This document shows, in pieces, positions 35,246-48,300 of a DNA stretch of 64,000 nt (within the stretch, counting starts at the first letter, position 1; the number at the start of each line of letters is the position of its first letter). A program made the translations under genes and the position numbers. The stretch lies in assembly GCA_963580455.1 (NCBI GenBank), contig OY756958.1:1438501-1502500 (forward strand), given 5' to 3'. The DNA comes from Euonymus europaeus. Its lineage: Eukaryota > Streptophyta > Magnoliopsida > Celastrales > Celastraceae. The notes under the pieces are model-generated. The model searched no databases and was not told where the DNA came from. It was given only the letters and a program-made list of their open reading frames with translations.

Positions 35246-36458
35246 CCCACAAGCTTTAGCATTTCTCGACTTGCCTATTTGATGCTGTTTTGCTCTTTAT
35301 ATCCCTCCAGTGGTCACCTTAGAACATAACAGAACAGACAAGTTACCCTATTTGGATCCTTCTCATGTGCCAAGAAGTTGTATTTCTAGCCAATGTCTTT
35401 GCGATTATTCAACTTGGTGGACGAATGGTCGAAGTAGAGAAGGTCGCGCGAAGAGAATGGTCGAAGTAGAGAAGGTCGTGCGAAGCAGAGAATGTCACAC
35501 AAAGCATAGAAGGTCGGCAAGCAGAGAAGGTCGCGGGAAGAAGAAAATGGTCACGCAAGCAGAGATTTGCACTTGCTCTGGCCTCTGATGGCAGTCGCAG
35601 GCTCGCAGCTCACTCTGAGCTTACACGATATATCTAAAAAAACCCTAACAAGTAAATTATTTTCAAGTAATAGAAGAATACCCTATATTCTATAACTCTT
35701 ATGTGGCAAGTGTGCAGGGGCAAATGAATAACTCTTACTTTCAAAAACGACCCTATATCCTCTACATGCTACCCATGCTATTGTGCGACTTATGGAAGTA
35801 TATTTCAAGTATCATTCTTCGAGTTTCGATGGGCTTTAATGCTTGGCCTTTCTCTTATGTTCAAGCTGTCTTATTTTGTTTGCTTAATGTTTATTTGTGA
35901 AAGTTTTAGAGAACTTTCGGATTTATGGTGTAGGGTGTCTGGTGTTGTATTGCAGGTCGTTTTTATTGTTACAATAAATCAGAAATACTCATGGAGAGAG
36001 ATTTTAAAAGGACATTTTGTGTAAGATCTAGGCCTATTGCTGATGTCCAGCGTACACAAGTATTTTACCCTATGAATCATGTTTAGACATCACTTCAGGC
36101 AACAAGTGTTGAAATGCACGTTCACCAGTAAATAAGTAGTCAAACCTATTATCTATTAGAGAACTCGCATGTACCAAATTGACATTAACGACGCGTGTGC
36201 AACCCCTCTTTACCATCATCTACATTCCCCATGGCCTACCCATGTGTGCCATAGCTTTTGTTGAACATTAGCTGAGGACATCAAATAGATTAAGAAGATT
36301 TACCATCTTCTTATATTCTAACAATGTTACTGTACATCTTAATAAGTTATATGTAGTGTATGCATATGTTATTTAGTATTTACAATGAACTATTATCCAC
36401 AGGGAAACTTCCCAAACATTTCAAGTTCCTAACCTGGCCAATTACGTGAGAGCATGGG
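35246..36458. other. Intergenic DNA with a short G/A-rich minisatellite
   Basis: 35425-35570 holds about six degenerate copies of a roughly 21-bp unit, GAAGGTCGCGCGAAGCAGA-like, which keeps a purine-rich frame open. The rest is AT-rich. No gene is recognised. The right end is the 3' flank of the CRSH gene. Confidence 0.6.
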
Positions 36459-39260
36459 CTAATTTTCAACCCCGTTGCCAAGCTCTCTGCTATATACCTG
36501 GATCAAGCCGCTGTAATCTGCCATATGAAGCTTCTCATCCAACATGATCCTGTACTGATCATCTCTGGCCTCTAAATTGCGCATAACCTCGACCTACAAC
36601 AAGAGAAAGATTAGACCAAACTAATATGATCTTTACAATCTCATCGGTTAGAAATCTACAGGACAAATGTAATCAAATTTGAGGTTGTCAAACTACAGCA
36701 TCAAATCCATAAAACAAAGCAGAACCAATTTGCTCAAGATTTACACAGCATGGAGGCCATGCAGGCAGCTCCAGATAGAACTTACTAAACATAAAGGAGA
36801 AGAAAACGTTTAAAATCTTATATACATCGCCCTGCCATAGGAATGCAGACACTATCGAGTGGAGGTAATCAAATATCAGGATTCCACAAACCCCAAACAA
36901 TTGGCTTATAGAGTTTGGCCACATGGCATCATATTAATGATACAATTTGTCAGTATCTAATAAGCATTAATCTGTAAAAGCAATTGTATTTGCAATCAAG
37001 ATTCAGAATTACAACAATTTTTTAAACAAGCATGTGTTAGTAATACAACCAGTGTCGTCATTATGGATATAAATGTAAATATTATTACCTGCTTTTGAAA
37101 CAAATCAAACTCATCAGTGCTCAAAGAACCATCACTGTTTGAATCAAGGAGTTGCATCATCTCCTGAGCATCTGCCCCAGGGGCACCTAGTTCTTCCATG
37201 ACTTCCATAAGTTCCTCAATGCTGATCTTGCCATCACCATTCTTGTCAAGAAGGCGAAATACTCTCTCTCTCTGGTCAATCCCAACACATATGGAATTTG
37301 TCGATGGAAAATCTCTTAGACGCAAAGCCGCAAGTTCAGCTGCAGCCAACATCACGGCCTTCAGCCTCTTTGCCTGGGCATCAACAGAAAGCTTAATATA
37401 TTTCCAAAAAACACAGTGATAAGTAACACATTTTTCCAGAGTTAGTTGCATAATTGACTACTGACCTCCTCAGGATCAGTAAGGCCACCCTTGTACAATG
37501 AATGGGATGCTGTTCCACCGGCTGCCAACAAGTCCATATCTGTAGTTCGTATCTGTATTTCCATCAGTGGTCTACTCTTTCCATTCTGACCGACATCAAC
37601 TGCCATATGTAAACTTCTATAACCATTTGCTTTGGGCCTCGCAATATAATCTTTTGTCCGGTGAGGAATTTCTTTCCATAAAGATTGAACAATTTCACGT
37701 ACTCTGTAGCAGGATTGCTCACCTAATTCAGACATATCCACTCCAGACCTAGGCTTCAATATGACTCGTAAACCCAGAACATCATTTATCTCTTCTGTCT
37801 TCCTACCGTCTTTCAAGAGCTTCTTCATGGTGCTATACCGGCTTTTATAGCGACCTTTGACCAAGACATCATCCACCATTTCCAGCAACATGGGATCATT
37901 CTTTAAAGAATGAAGCAACTGGTCCCTGTATGTATTAATCAAAGGCTTACCACCTGTTTCATGGCTCTGCAACCATGCATTCACATAAAGGTACGAGTAT
38001 GGGAATAAATAGCGAAATGAGAGATCCTCCATCTCCAGTGACAAGTAATAGGTTCCCACCGCATGAGCTAAAGGAGCATGTATCTTCAAAACCTCAAGAG
38101 ACAACATTTGCTGTTTATATCTCGGCAAATAATCTAAATGTCTCATCAGATCAAGCTTGAGAGCTAGGTCAAGAATGACAGCCCTGACGTCATAGTATGT
38201 AAGGCAGAACTTTCTCAAAGCGGCAGCAGTTTCATCGTCTAAGACTTCAACTTTTGAAGAAATATTCCTAACCCGCAAGCTTTCATGTAACAGATGAGCA
38301 GTTCCAGTACCTATCCTGTCTCTAACATCAGGTATGGATAAAGCACCTGCCGCCATAACTTCTCTCAATATACCAGCTGAAATAACTTCTGCATCCATCT
38401 GCAACAATACATTTGGTTAATTTCAATTTGCTAGAGAGAACGGGTTTTGATTTTAAATCCATAGTAATTCATTTTTTGAGAAACTTGCAGAAACCCAATT
38501 TAAAACTGATACAGAGGTTATTTGGAATTGAATTTCTTATCCGTGGAAGTGAGTGATAGTGCAAGTTTTTCTATATATAGACACACTGAAGTCCACACGC
38601 AATAGCCACAAAATCTGCTATATAAGATTCGATTTCTAGCAAGTTTTTTCTATATATGGACACACCGAAGAGAAAACCCAATAACCAGCGAATCTGCTAA
38701 AGAAGATTTGACTACTACATCGGGGTTGGACATTGGATTGCCCTTAACAAACTCGAAAACAATCGATAATTGAGATAGTATTGTCATATTGGTCCTTAAG
38801 CTTTACAGCAAGCACTGAATCAGGTTTTCTTATTGTAAAATTCACGAAACAAAAAGAACCAAATTAAAACACAAGATCTTCGACGTACCTGAAGATCAGA
38901 GAGTATTAGAGCCACGGAAAGGGCCTTGGAGAGGGGAGAACGACCATCGGGAGCAAGCGGTAGACTCTGCAGAATAGGAATGGACAGCTTGAGTGACTTG
39001 AATAGTATCTTGGAAGAACTCGTCGACAACACATTCATCCTCTCAGTGAGTACGTTAAATGCCCCCACCAGCTCTATCACCATCTTACCCCCAGCCTGCT
39101 CGAGGGCGGTGGCCGCACCAGCTTTCTCGGAGGACGTGCGGATTCCGGGACAACTGGAACTGGCTCGAACTACTGTGGATAAAGGACCGCGTTTTAAGTT
39201 CCGGACTACGTGGGTCGAGTTGTGGAGCATGTGGAAATGTAGGGCACCGACCAGCTCCAT
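36459..39260 (-). CDS. CRSH: CRSH, calcium-activated RelA/SpoT homologue (plastid ppGpp synthetase), 4 exons, 574 aa
   Basis: Exons in transcript order: 39260-38889, 38398-37466, 37373-37089, 36593-36459, all phase 0 with GT-AG introns. The Ser/Thr/Arg-rich N-terminus fits a chloroplast transit peptide. The RSH synthetase domain shows KGRYKSRYS (305-313), NDVLGLRVI (329-337), YIARPKANGYRSLHM (375-389) and EIQIRT (404-409). Two EF-hands follow, DKNGDGKISIEE (478-489) and DSNSDGSLSTDE (512-523). The region before the synthetase lacks the HD-type hydrolase residues, as is known for CRSH. Known family role: Ca2+-dependent synthesis of (p)ppGpp from GTP/GDP and ATP in plastids. The length is close to Arabidopsis CRSH (583 aa). 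The start at 39260 is the first ATG of the open frame. Confidence 0.95.
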
Positions 39261-40442
39261 GGGCTGGCAGGAGTTCGCTGGCGAAATCTGAGAGATGGAG
39301 TTTCGAAGAGCTTGGCTTGATGTGGTTATTGTCGGTTATAAGACACGCGCGGTCCTTTTCGGAAATAAATCTTTATTTTTTCTTTGTATTATGAAAACGA
39401 TTTTCATTGTTTTTATATTTGTTCGAACAAATTTATTTTTCATGCTATAGTGGATATTATCCATCCAAAAGTTTACCACATTTTAATCTTATTTTTTCGC
39501 CGTTAGTGAGTTGCCTCTAAAATTCTAGATGGTGTGCAATTTTTTTTATATAAAACAGAAGTAATAAATTATTAAATCATTTAACATCATTTTTAAAAAT
39601 AAAAAGATAATTTTCCCTACATTAAAAAATAGTCCGGTAATTGAATTGCAAAATATTAGTGAGAGATTGGTTAGGATGTAACATGGGTTTCATCTTAAAG
39701 TCATAAAAAGGAGAATTTTTTAGGTCCCGTCTCGCTTTTAGACGGTTTCGTACCTCATCTGTATTGTTATTTTTATTTTTGGATTAAAGTTATATAATCT
39801 GCATCGTTCATTAATTACTTAAATAACACATATATTTTTTAACTTTCAAAATGAAACACATGTGAAAGTCTAAGACGTTTATCATAATACCCTTCAAGCG
39901 ATCAAAAAAAAATCATAATACCCTTTAACGTTACTCTTGCCCATTTTACATTGCTACAATGCACCACGGCGGACCAAGTTGATGAACCAGGCATGGAAGG
40001 TTCGAATTGTGGGGAAGATAAGAGGTTTTTTGGATTTGGAAGTTGGGTCTACTTCAACTCGCCTTGGATTTCGATTCATAAGATCAAGGGAGATGCATCA
40101 GAGAGCGTGACAATCTCTTTGACGGACAAATCAACAAGGTAAATCACTTCTCATATGTATTTGCTCCATGATTCTCACTTTTCTAGCGATGTTTCCTTGA
40201 TAAAAAGAAGATATTGCCACATGTTTGGTCAGAAAAATAAAGAAAGGCTAAGATAAATTGCCAAGTTGAATTTTGATCTAATTTTAAAGAATTGTTCGTT
40301 TGATGTATGGTATGGTTGTATGCTATCTCTTTGGTTATCAATAGTTATCAATGCTATTAAAAAAATAAAATGAAAAGTTAGAGAATTGAAATTCTTTTAC
40401 GCATGATTGGATGCACCATCATCTCCTTGTGACCAACCAAGT
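39261..40442. other. CRSH upstream region and unassigned DNA
   Basis: 39261-39500 should contain the CRSH promoter, transcribed leftward; no clear TATA box was fixed. 39951-40142 is a plus-strand frame of 63 codons ending at a plausible donor AG|GTAAAT, with no recognised family, so it could be an orphan exon interrupted by the copia insertion. The remainder is AT-rich. Confidence 0.45.
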
Positions 40443-40664
40443 TGTAAACAGCAAAAATCCCACAAGGAATCCGCTCAAATAAGAGTTCAACCAAGGAAGA
40501 TTGAGAGAGTTTTTGATATTATATCAGAACTGAAAAACCTGAAAAATTACAACCTAAGGCCAGAAGCTGCTATACAAGTACCAGCTAAACAAAGAATAAA
40601 ATAATCATGTTACAGTAAAACCTTACAAACAAAACTATGTCGTTTGGTGTGTCTATGTTTAACA
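40443..40664 (-). repeat. 3' LTR of the copia element
   Basis: 222 bp, TGTAAACAGC to GTTTAACA in plus orientation. The polypurine tract directly abuts it at 40665-40676 (minus strand TTGAGGGGGGGG). Confidence 0.95.
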
Positions 40665-40676
40665 CCCCCCCCTCAA
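40665..40676 (-). other. Polypurine tract of the copia element
   Basis: Read on the minus strand: TTGA followed by eight G residues, immediately upstream of the 3' LTR start TGTTAAAC. This is the expected plus-strand priming site. Confidence 0.8.
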
Positions 40677-43600
40677 GCGGAACCAAAGCAATTGACTACG
40701 TTCAGCTTGCGAAGAAATTTCTGGAGCTGAGAAACCGTCACTGGTTTGGTCAGAAAGTCACTGAGTTGCTCAGCCGAAGGAACATGATGAAGCTTAAGGA
40801 AACCTGAGCGAAGCTTTTCACGCACAAAATGACAATCCAATTCGATGTGTTTAGTGCGCTCGTGAAACACAGGATTAGATGCGATGTGAATAGAAACATG
40901 GCTGTCACAGAACAAAGAAATGGGACGAGGATGCTTAATATTCAAATCCTGAAGCAAAGCGGAGAGCCATACTAACTCACTACAGGTATTAGCCATAGAC
41001 CGATATTCGACCTCAGCGGAAGAACGGGAGATGACATGTTGTTTCTTGGATTTCCAGGAGATAAGAGCACCCCCAAGCTTGATGCAAAAACCAGTGATGG
41101 AATGACGAGTATCAGGACATGCCCCCCCAATCCGCATCGCAATAAGCTGTGAGATTATAACAAAGAGTGGATGGAAAGTAGAGGCCCTGACCTGGTGCAG
41201 ATTTTAAATAACGCAAGATCTTATAGGCACCATGAAGATGTTGATCTGATGGAGACTGAAGAAACTGACTTAAATGATGCACCGCATAACTAATATCGGG
41301 CCGAGTTAATGTCAAATACATTAATCGACCCACCAACTGACGATAGATAGAAGCATCAGCCAAAGGTTTACCATCTCGAACAGACAAGTGAGTGTTCAAC
41401 TCAATAGGAGATGACAAAGGTTTGGCATCAAGGTAGCCGGCATCATGAAGTAAATCCAAAGTATATTTTCTTTGACTCACAGCCAGACCTGCACGAGAAC
41501 GATGGATCTCTAGACCAAGAAAATACTTCATAGGCCCGAGATCCTTGATTTTAAGCTGAGATTGCAGGGAGACTTTGATGGCATGAATGAGTGTTTCATT
41601 AGTCCCTCCCAAAATCATATCATCCACATACAATAATAAAGCCACAAAATCAGATCCATGGTGCAAAGTGAAGAGTGAGTAATCTGCATGTGATTGTTTG
41701 AAACCACAATCAAGAAGAATGGAACAAAATTTCTCATGCCACTGACGAGAGGCTTGTTTAAGCCCATAAAGAGATTTGCGAAGCTTGCAAACTAAGCGTG
41801 GATCTTTAAGTGAGTATCCGGGAGGTGGTCGCATATAAACTTCCTCATACAAATCACCATTGAGGAAAGCATTATGAACATCAAGTTGATGAAGCGACTA
41901 ATGCATCATAGAAGCCATGGCTAAAAAAATACGAACGGTGACCATCTTTACCACGGGAGAAAAAGTTTCATTATAATCAAAACCGGCACGTTGACTGAAC
42001 CCCTGAGCAACCAACCGAGCTTTATGACGCTCAATAGATCCATCAGGATTAAATTTGAGCTTGAAAACCCACTTGGAGCCAATGGCTTTCCATTTAGGTG
42101 GTAAAAATGTCATGTCCCAAGTATGATTGTCCTCTAAAGCTTGCAATTCAGATTGCATGGCAGCACGCCAATCAGGATTCTTGACAGCCACATAATAATT
42201 AGGAGGTTCACTTTGTGCAGAGACAGACAATAAATAAGCAGTGTGAGTAGGAGAGAAATTGTTGAAGTGAAAATGTGTACCTATTGGATAGCGTGGCTGG
42301 GACTTGACCTTGGATGGATCATTGGAAGGAGAGCTGCAAGTGACATTGTGACAATGATAATCTTGGAGGTATGTTGGTGGCTGGCGAATACGGGAAGATT
42401 GACGGGGAACCACTGCTGGAGATGCAGACTCAAGTGGTGGTAAAGAAGATAAATCTGGAAGAGGCTTAGGAGAAAAATCAGGGGAAGGTAAAGAGGAGGG
42501 AACAAGTGTGGTGTCAGAAGAGAGCAATGGGACAGAAGTTAAATCGGAGGAACCTGGGACAGAAGAAGATGAGAGTGTGGATGGTGGAGACTGGGATGAA
42601 GTACTGGCACTAAAAGGAAAAATACTCTCATGAAAAATAACATCACGAGAGAAGAAAATTTGATGTGTGTCTATATCAAGGAGACGAAAACCTTTGACGC
42701 CAAATGGATAACCCATAAAAACACAAGCACGGACACGGGGTTGAAATTTTGATCGAGGATGTGGAGTAACGGCAGCATAGCAAAGGCAGCCTAAAACCTT
42801 TAAGTCACTGTAATTGGGTGCCTTTTGAACAAAATTTCATATGGACTTAATTTATCCAATTGACGAGAAGGTAAACGGTTGATAAGATGAACGGCAGTGA
42901 GGATACAGTAGCTCCAAAAAACCTCAGGAATGTGAGCATGAAGTCGCAAGGATCGAGCTGTATTGAGAATATGTTGATGCTTACGTTCTACCACCCCATT
43001 TTGTTGGGGCGTATAAACGCAAGTTGTTTGATGGATGATACCTTGAGCAGCATAAAAATTGTGCATAGCAAATTCCAGTCCATTGTCTGAACGAAGAGTG
43101 TGAATGTTTGTATGAAATTGGGTCCTAACATACTGACAAAATTGTTGTATGTGATCCCTAGCTTCAGATTTGGCATGTAAAAGAAAAACCCAGGTAGCTC
43201 GACTAAAATCATCCACAATAGTAAAAAAAAACTTATATCCATCAACAGAAATTTGGGAGTGTGGACCCCAGTTATCAACATGTATGAGCTCAAAAGGGAA
43301 TGTAGTTCTTGACACACTAACTTGAAAGGGACGACGTTTCATTTTAGATACAGAACAAGTGGGACAAAATTCAAAATGTTCTTGCAATGGCTTAGGCAAA
43401 AAAGCACTGATTGTAAGAGAAGGATGTCCTAGTCTAGAATGCCATAGCAATGTCCCTTTGGTGGCAGCACTTGAAACTACAGCAGGCTAGCACTTGGTCA
43501 ACCTTGATTCCCAAAAATAGAGACCATCACGCATGCTCCCCATTCCAATCATCTTCCATGTGGCCAAGTCCTGCAAAAAACAAGAATTGGAAGTGAAATT

Positions 43601-45077
43601 AACTGATTATCAATTAGAAGCTGTAAGTTTACTTACAGAAATGAGATTGAAACGAAAAGAGGGTACACAAAGAACTTGACGAAGTGTAATTTTCGTATGA
43701 AGTAGCAAAGACCCTATATGTGTCACTCTGTGTTGCTCACCATTAGGCAAAGTCACAAAGTAATTAGACAAAGGCCGAGCCTCACTAAGAAAATCAATAG
43801 AACAAACGATATGATGACTAGCACCGCTATCTATGAGCCATGATGTGAGGGAAGGAAATTTGATGATGGAAGTAGTACCCGCTACAGCTGACACGGAAGG
43901 ATAAACAGAAGGTGAAGTGGTGCTACTACCTGAACCTGTATCTGAAAAAGACAAAGACTTTTCACTTGGTGGACAACCACTGGAAGAGGATGAATTCAGT
44001 TTAAGGAAGTTCATGAGTTGATGACAAAGAACTGGTGGCATTTGTAATGCACCCGGATTGGAAGGATACTGTAATGCATTCTGATTTGCAGCCAAAGAAT
44101 TCATCATATCAACTTGGTTCGCAAAAGAATTTCGATCATTCCTCTGCTGCCCTCCAGATCGCTGATTATGCTTGGATTGCCCTGGGGGGTAGCCATGAAG
44201 CTTATAGCATTTCTCGATCAAATGACCCTGCTTGTGGCAGTAGCTACAAGATAATGCATCACGCCTCCCTTGTGGCTGAGTAGAGGCACCTTTCCCTGTA
44301 TCAAAAGCAGATGGAGACTTGACAGCCATAGCTGAAGCAGTGGATTGAAAATTTTGTTGACCAACATTCAATTGTCTCTCAGTATGTAAAACCAGCGACA
44401 AAGCTTTAGTGCAGATCGAAAGAGGTATCCATGGATAAAATCTGATTTCGCACAGTAGAAAAACAATCATTTAAACCCATCAAGAATACCATGGTATAGT
44501 CCTTCTGCTGGGAGCGTTCTAGCGCTGCACGTGAGCCACAGGAACAAACAGGCAAAATATTATAAAAAAGGAATTCATCCCAATAGCCTTTTTGTTTTGT
44601 GTAATACTCCGTCACAGTCATGGATCCTTGATGAGTTTGACCCATGGCTTGACGAAGTTCATAAACCCGTGTATCATTGGAGGCAGCGTACCTGGTTTTC
44701 AGATGAACCCACAGGTCATGTGCAGTAGCAAAACCGGACAAGCTATTAGCAATCTCTGTCGACACACAGTTGGTGATCCAAGTAATAAGCAAACTGTTGC
44801 ATCGTCTCCACGAGGCAAATCGAGAATCAGCAAAATCAACCTCAGTAAGAGACCCATCAACGAAACCCCTTTAATTGCGCCCATCTAACGCTGTCAAGAT
44901 GCCATGACTCCAAACATGGTAGTTTTCTTCACCGGTCAAAGCAAGCTGGATTAACTTGCTGACGGTGTAATCAGCATTAGTGAGGTTTAACGGATCATCA
45001 AGAGGATTGGCAGATCCTGGTCGAGTTGCAACAGCCACACTGTCAGACGGGTCACTGGATTTCACGATGGTAGACAT
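40677..45077 (-). pseudogene. Copia gag-pol, interrupted
   Basis: Gag starts at ATG 45077. Landmarks leftward: zinc knuckle CSYCHKQGHLIEKC near 44230, protease WLIDSGASHHIV near 43830, integrase with LWHSRLGHPS, LRSDNGLEF and PQQNGVVERKH between 43450 and 42960, RT with LYVDDMI near 41620, and RNase H with [13 protein letters not shown] near 41000. Breaks: stop TAA 44871, frameshift near 44415, stop near 43610, frameshift near 42835, TAG 41896-41898, and a frameshift in a seven-G run near 41122-41128. Copia elements normally encode one continuous polyprotein of this order in virus-like particles. Confidence 0.93.
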
Positions 45078-45120
45078 AATATGAAGGAAAAAAAAGCTTA
45101 TGACAGAGTAAAAAGCCTGG

Positions 45121-45132
45121 CCTCCGATACCA
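45121..45132 (-). other. Primer-binding site of the copia element
   Basis: Directly inside the 5' LTR, the minus strand reads TGGTATCGGAGG, one or two changes from the initiator Met-tRNA complement TGGTATCAGAG used by most plant copia elements. Confidence 0.8.
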
Positions 45133-45354
45133 TGTAAACAACAAAAATCCCATAAGGAATCCGCTCAAATAAGAGTTCAACCAAGGAAGATTGAGAGAGT
45201 TTTTGATATTATATTAGAACTGAAAACCCTGAAAAATTACAACCTAAGGCCAGAAGCTGCTATACAAGTACGAGCTAAACAAAGAATAAAATAATCATGT
45301 TACAGTAAAACCCTACAAACAAAACTATGTCGTTTGGTGTGTTTATGTTTAACA
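45133..45354 (-). repeat. 5' LTR of the copia element
   Basis: 222 bp, the same length as the 3' LTR with seven substitutions and no indels. It contains the presumed promoter for leftward transcription. Confidence 0.95.
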
Positions 45355-48300
45355 CATGTTCTAGGGGAGAATCGACGGGTGGTCGTGTCAAAAGACTACG
45401 CCAGTGAAAACAAAACCTGGAAGAATCTGAGTAGAGAAAAGATGCGAAGGAATTTGAAGCGAAAAGAGTATCATTAGAGAAATATGGTTTAATGGTGGAA
45501 AGGTCAAGAACATGCAGAGAATAGAAGAGGAACAATGTTAGTGGAGAGAGTGGTAAGGGTGACGGTGATAACAAGGCCGAAATATAATTTCATCTAAATG
45601 TTATTTTTAATGATTTTTTAATATAATCATAAATATTTTTTTTAAAAAAATATAAACGTGTGAATGATTATGTATAAATGGTGGGTCTCATATTACACCA
45701 TCCTAATCAATAATTGAGATGATTTTTGGACCCTCCAAAGGTAGTGTGTTAGAGCAAGTGCAATTCTTGAAACCATGCTGCATTGGGTTCTTGACTGTTG
45801 CAGTGTGTCGCAACCAGGGTCACGAAGCGGAAGGGTGAAATATTCTTGCAAAATAACATTATCCCAAAAACACAGAATGTTGAACATTTAAAGAAAATCG
45901 AATAATTCCTAAAATTAGTAAAAATTCGAGAAGTCACCACCAATTGATTTAGGGTGCAATTGGATTAAAAAAAACTAGCGAACCAGAGAAAAAGGGAACG
46001 GGGGTCGATTGAGCATAGAGAATGTATTTGCACCTCATAATACTTGTTTAAAAACAGTTACCAGATTAATTGGATGACTACCCTATGAAAACTTGTTATT
46101 TGCAAGATATGGTTATTTCAAAAAATGATATAATTTATTTTAAAACTTAATATCTCATCTTTAATTCTCATAATTTCTATGAAAGAAAAATGAAATAATT
46201 CTGGACGAGTAGCAAAGCTATTTTTGTTTTGTTCGGCATAGCAATTCTCATTTTAATAAAAAATTGAAAATACTACCAACTTATGATAATTTTTAGGAAA
46301 AGGTTTTAAAGTTTGGTTAACTATTGACCATAAGGGGAAAAAAATTAATTTCATTAAAACAGCAACGAATTATTTGTAGAAATATCGAAAATAAATGGTT
46401 GATTTATTGCCAATGAAAATCCGCTACCAATTTTTGGTAGGTTTTAAATAGGCACAAACTTATGGTATTTGAATTATTTTAAATATAAAAGCCAACTTAT
46501 GGTCCATGGTATTTGGATGATTTTAAATCTAAAAATCAACTTATGGTATTTGATTATCTCTAAGAATACCAACTTTGATATTTCGTGGATTTAGTTTTAA
46601 GGGTACCAACTTTTAGCAATAAATTATCTCTAAGAATCTCAACTCTTGAAATATCCCTAAGAATACCAACTTATGGGAGCCTTGTGTTTGATTTGCTAAG
46701 AGTCAACTAATCAAGCCTAAACGTTATAACAGCATATATACATATTTACATATATAAACAGTGAACTAATATATAACATCAACATATATATGGTGATGCA
46801 TGCATATATATACTTAAATAGTAGCACATATATATGATGTATATGATTTCATACGTATACACGTGCACCTAATCAAAAGAAACAAAGATACAACCACTTC
46901 TATCTACATGATAATTACATGTATGAAAAATAATGTAACTCGGTCAAGGGCGTAAGAGAATTGGGAGACGGGGTATGAGAAAGTGGGTGCCCTCCTTTTT
47001 TTTAGTTGTGGTTCAGGGTTCTATTTATAGATAAAAGGAAGCTTGGATAGTGATCAAGGAAAGAGGATTAGTTTAACAAGAATAGGATTGAAGAATAGCT
47101 ACAGTCACCCGCATGCCTAACCTGGAATTGGGCACATAAATAAGCTATTGTCTGTCGGATTTAGGACATATCTGGAATCTGAAACAATTTAAGCCCCTCC
47201 CTTCTCCTCTCCTATCCCCCAAAATGAGATTTCAATTTGTGTAAAATGATTTAAAGCTTCCTAACGATCTACAAATTAAACTTGCAAACAACTACACAAT
47301 AGCAGTATATTGTCTTGAAATGAATCTTATAACCTGTACTTCACATAGATGTGGCAATATCTCGTTCTTCCGGCTAGCCTCTATGTTTGACTCAGAGTAC
47401 TGGGGCATTTAGCTCAAGTATAGTAGGCGCTGCTCCACCCTTAAGTATAATGCAAAAGGAATTAAGTAGCTAGGCTTGACCGCTTCTCTATCTCTTCTCG
47501 ACCCCCTACCTCATGCAGTAAAGTAGTGGCTCTGTTTCACTCAAATAGAAATGACGATGAACAGCGGAGAGGTGGCAGAGATCCACACATTTGTTTTGAA
47601 GCCAGCAAAGTGGTAGCATAGTAGTTACCTTACATTACAGTAGGTCAAAATTACTTGTACGCCAATAAATTTGGAGTCATATGTTGGTATTTATTTTTAA
47701 TAAAAAATTCAAACATACATTTTGTAATTAGACAAAAGTAATAGTAAATAAAAATATAATAAATTTGGGAATGTATTTGTTATGATAAATTACAGTATTA
47801 CACCATCATTTAATTAATTATTCTAATGGAATTTATTTAATTAGAGAAAGAATCATATTGAATAAAAATATAATAAATTTCATGATGTATTTATTTTGAT
47901 AAATCACATAATAATTTGGCAAAGTAAAATAGAAAAGAGAGGGAAATTCTTAGATAAATAGTAGGAAATAAAAGTGATTTGGTAGTTATTTTTAGTTGGT
48001 GTTTGAAATTCTTGACTTTGGAGTAGCATTGTAGTGCCAACTGCCAAATCTTGATCTATTGGTTTGCACGAAAATCTGAGAGAAATTGGAGAGCTTGAAG
48101 ATCACGTAGCATTGCATTTGCTCTTTTATATAGCTTGAGTTTGGAAACACGTTTCGGCGGCCCGCATCACATTCTATTAAGTCGCAATGTGGGCTTAAGC
48201 GTTTGGAGCCCATGTTCACGTCTTGCATTGCGGCCACCTAGTCTAACCACGTTGGAAGCCCATGAAATGCTCACTTTGAGCAGCTAGGTCTCAAACGAAC

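Larger units (their letters stand above)
40443..45354 (-). mobile_element. Ty1/copia LTR retrotransposon, 4912 bp, decayed
   Basis: Two 222-bp LTRs with TG...CA ends, a primer-binding site, a polypurine tract and near-duplicate flanks CAAGT (40438-40442) and CATGT (45355-45359). Gag-pol lies on the minus strand in copia order (gag, protease, integrase, RT, RNase H). By eye the LTRs differ at 7 of 222 positions (3.2%), so the insertion is moderately young. Internal stops and frameshifts make it non-autonomous. Confidence 0.95.

Noticed and set aside
39951..40142. 63-codon plus-strand frame ending at a plausible splice donor
   Set aside because: No recognised homology or partner exon; too short to support as a gene.
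47745..47910. Two similar 48-bp AT-rich stretches considered as terminal repeats of a small element
   Set aside because: No TG...CA or inverted ends, and no target duplication; simple AT-rich duplication is sufficient.
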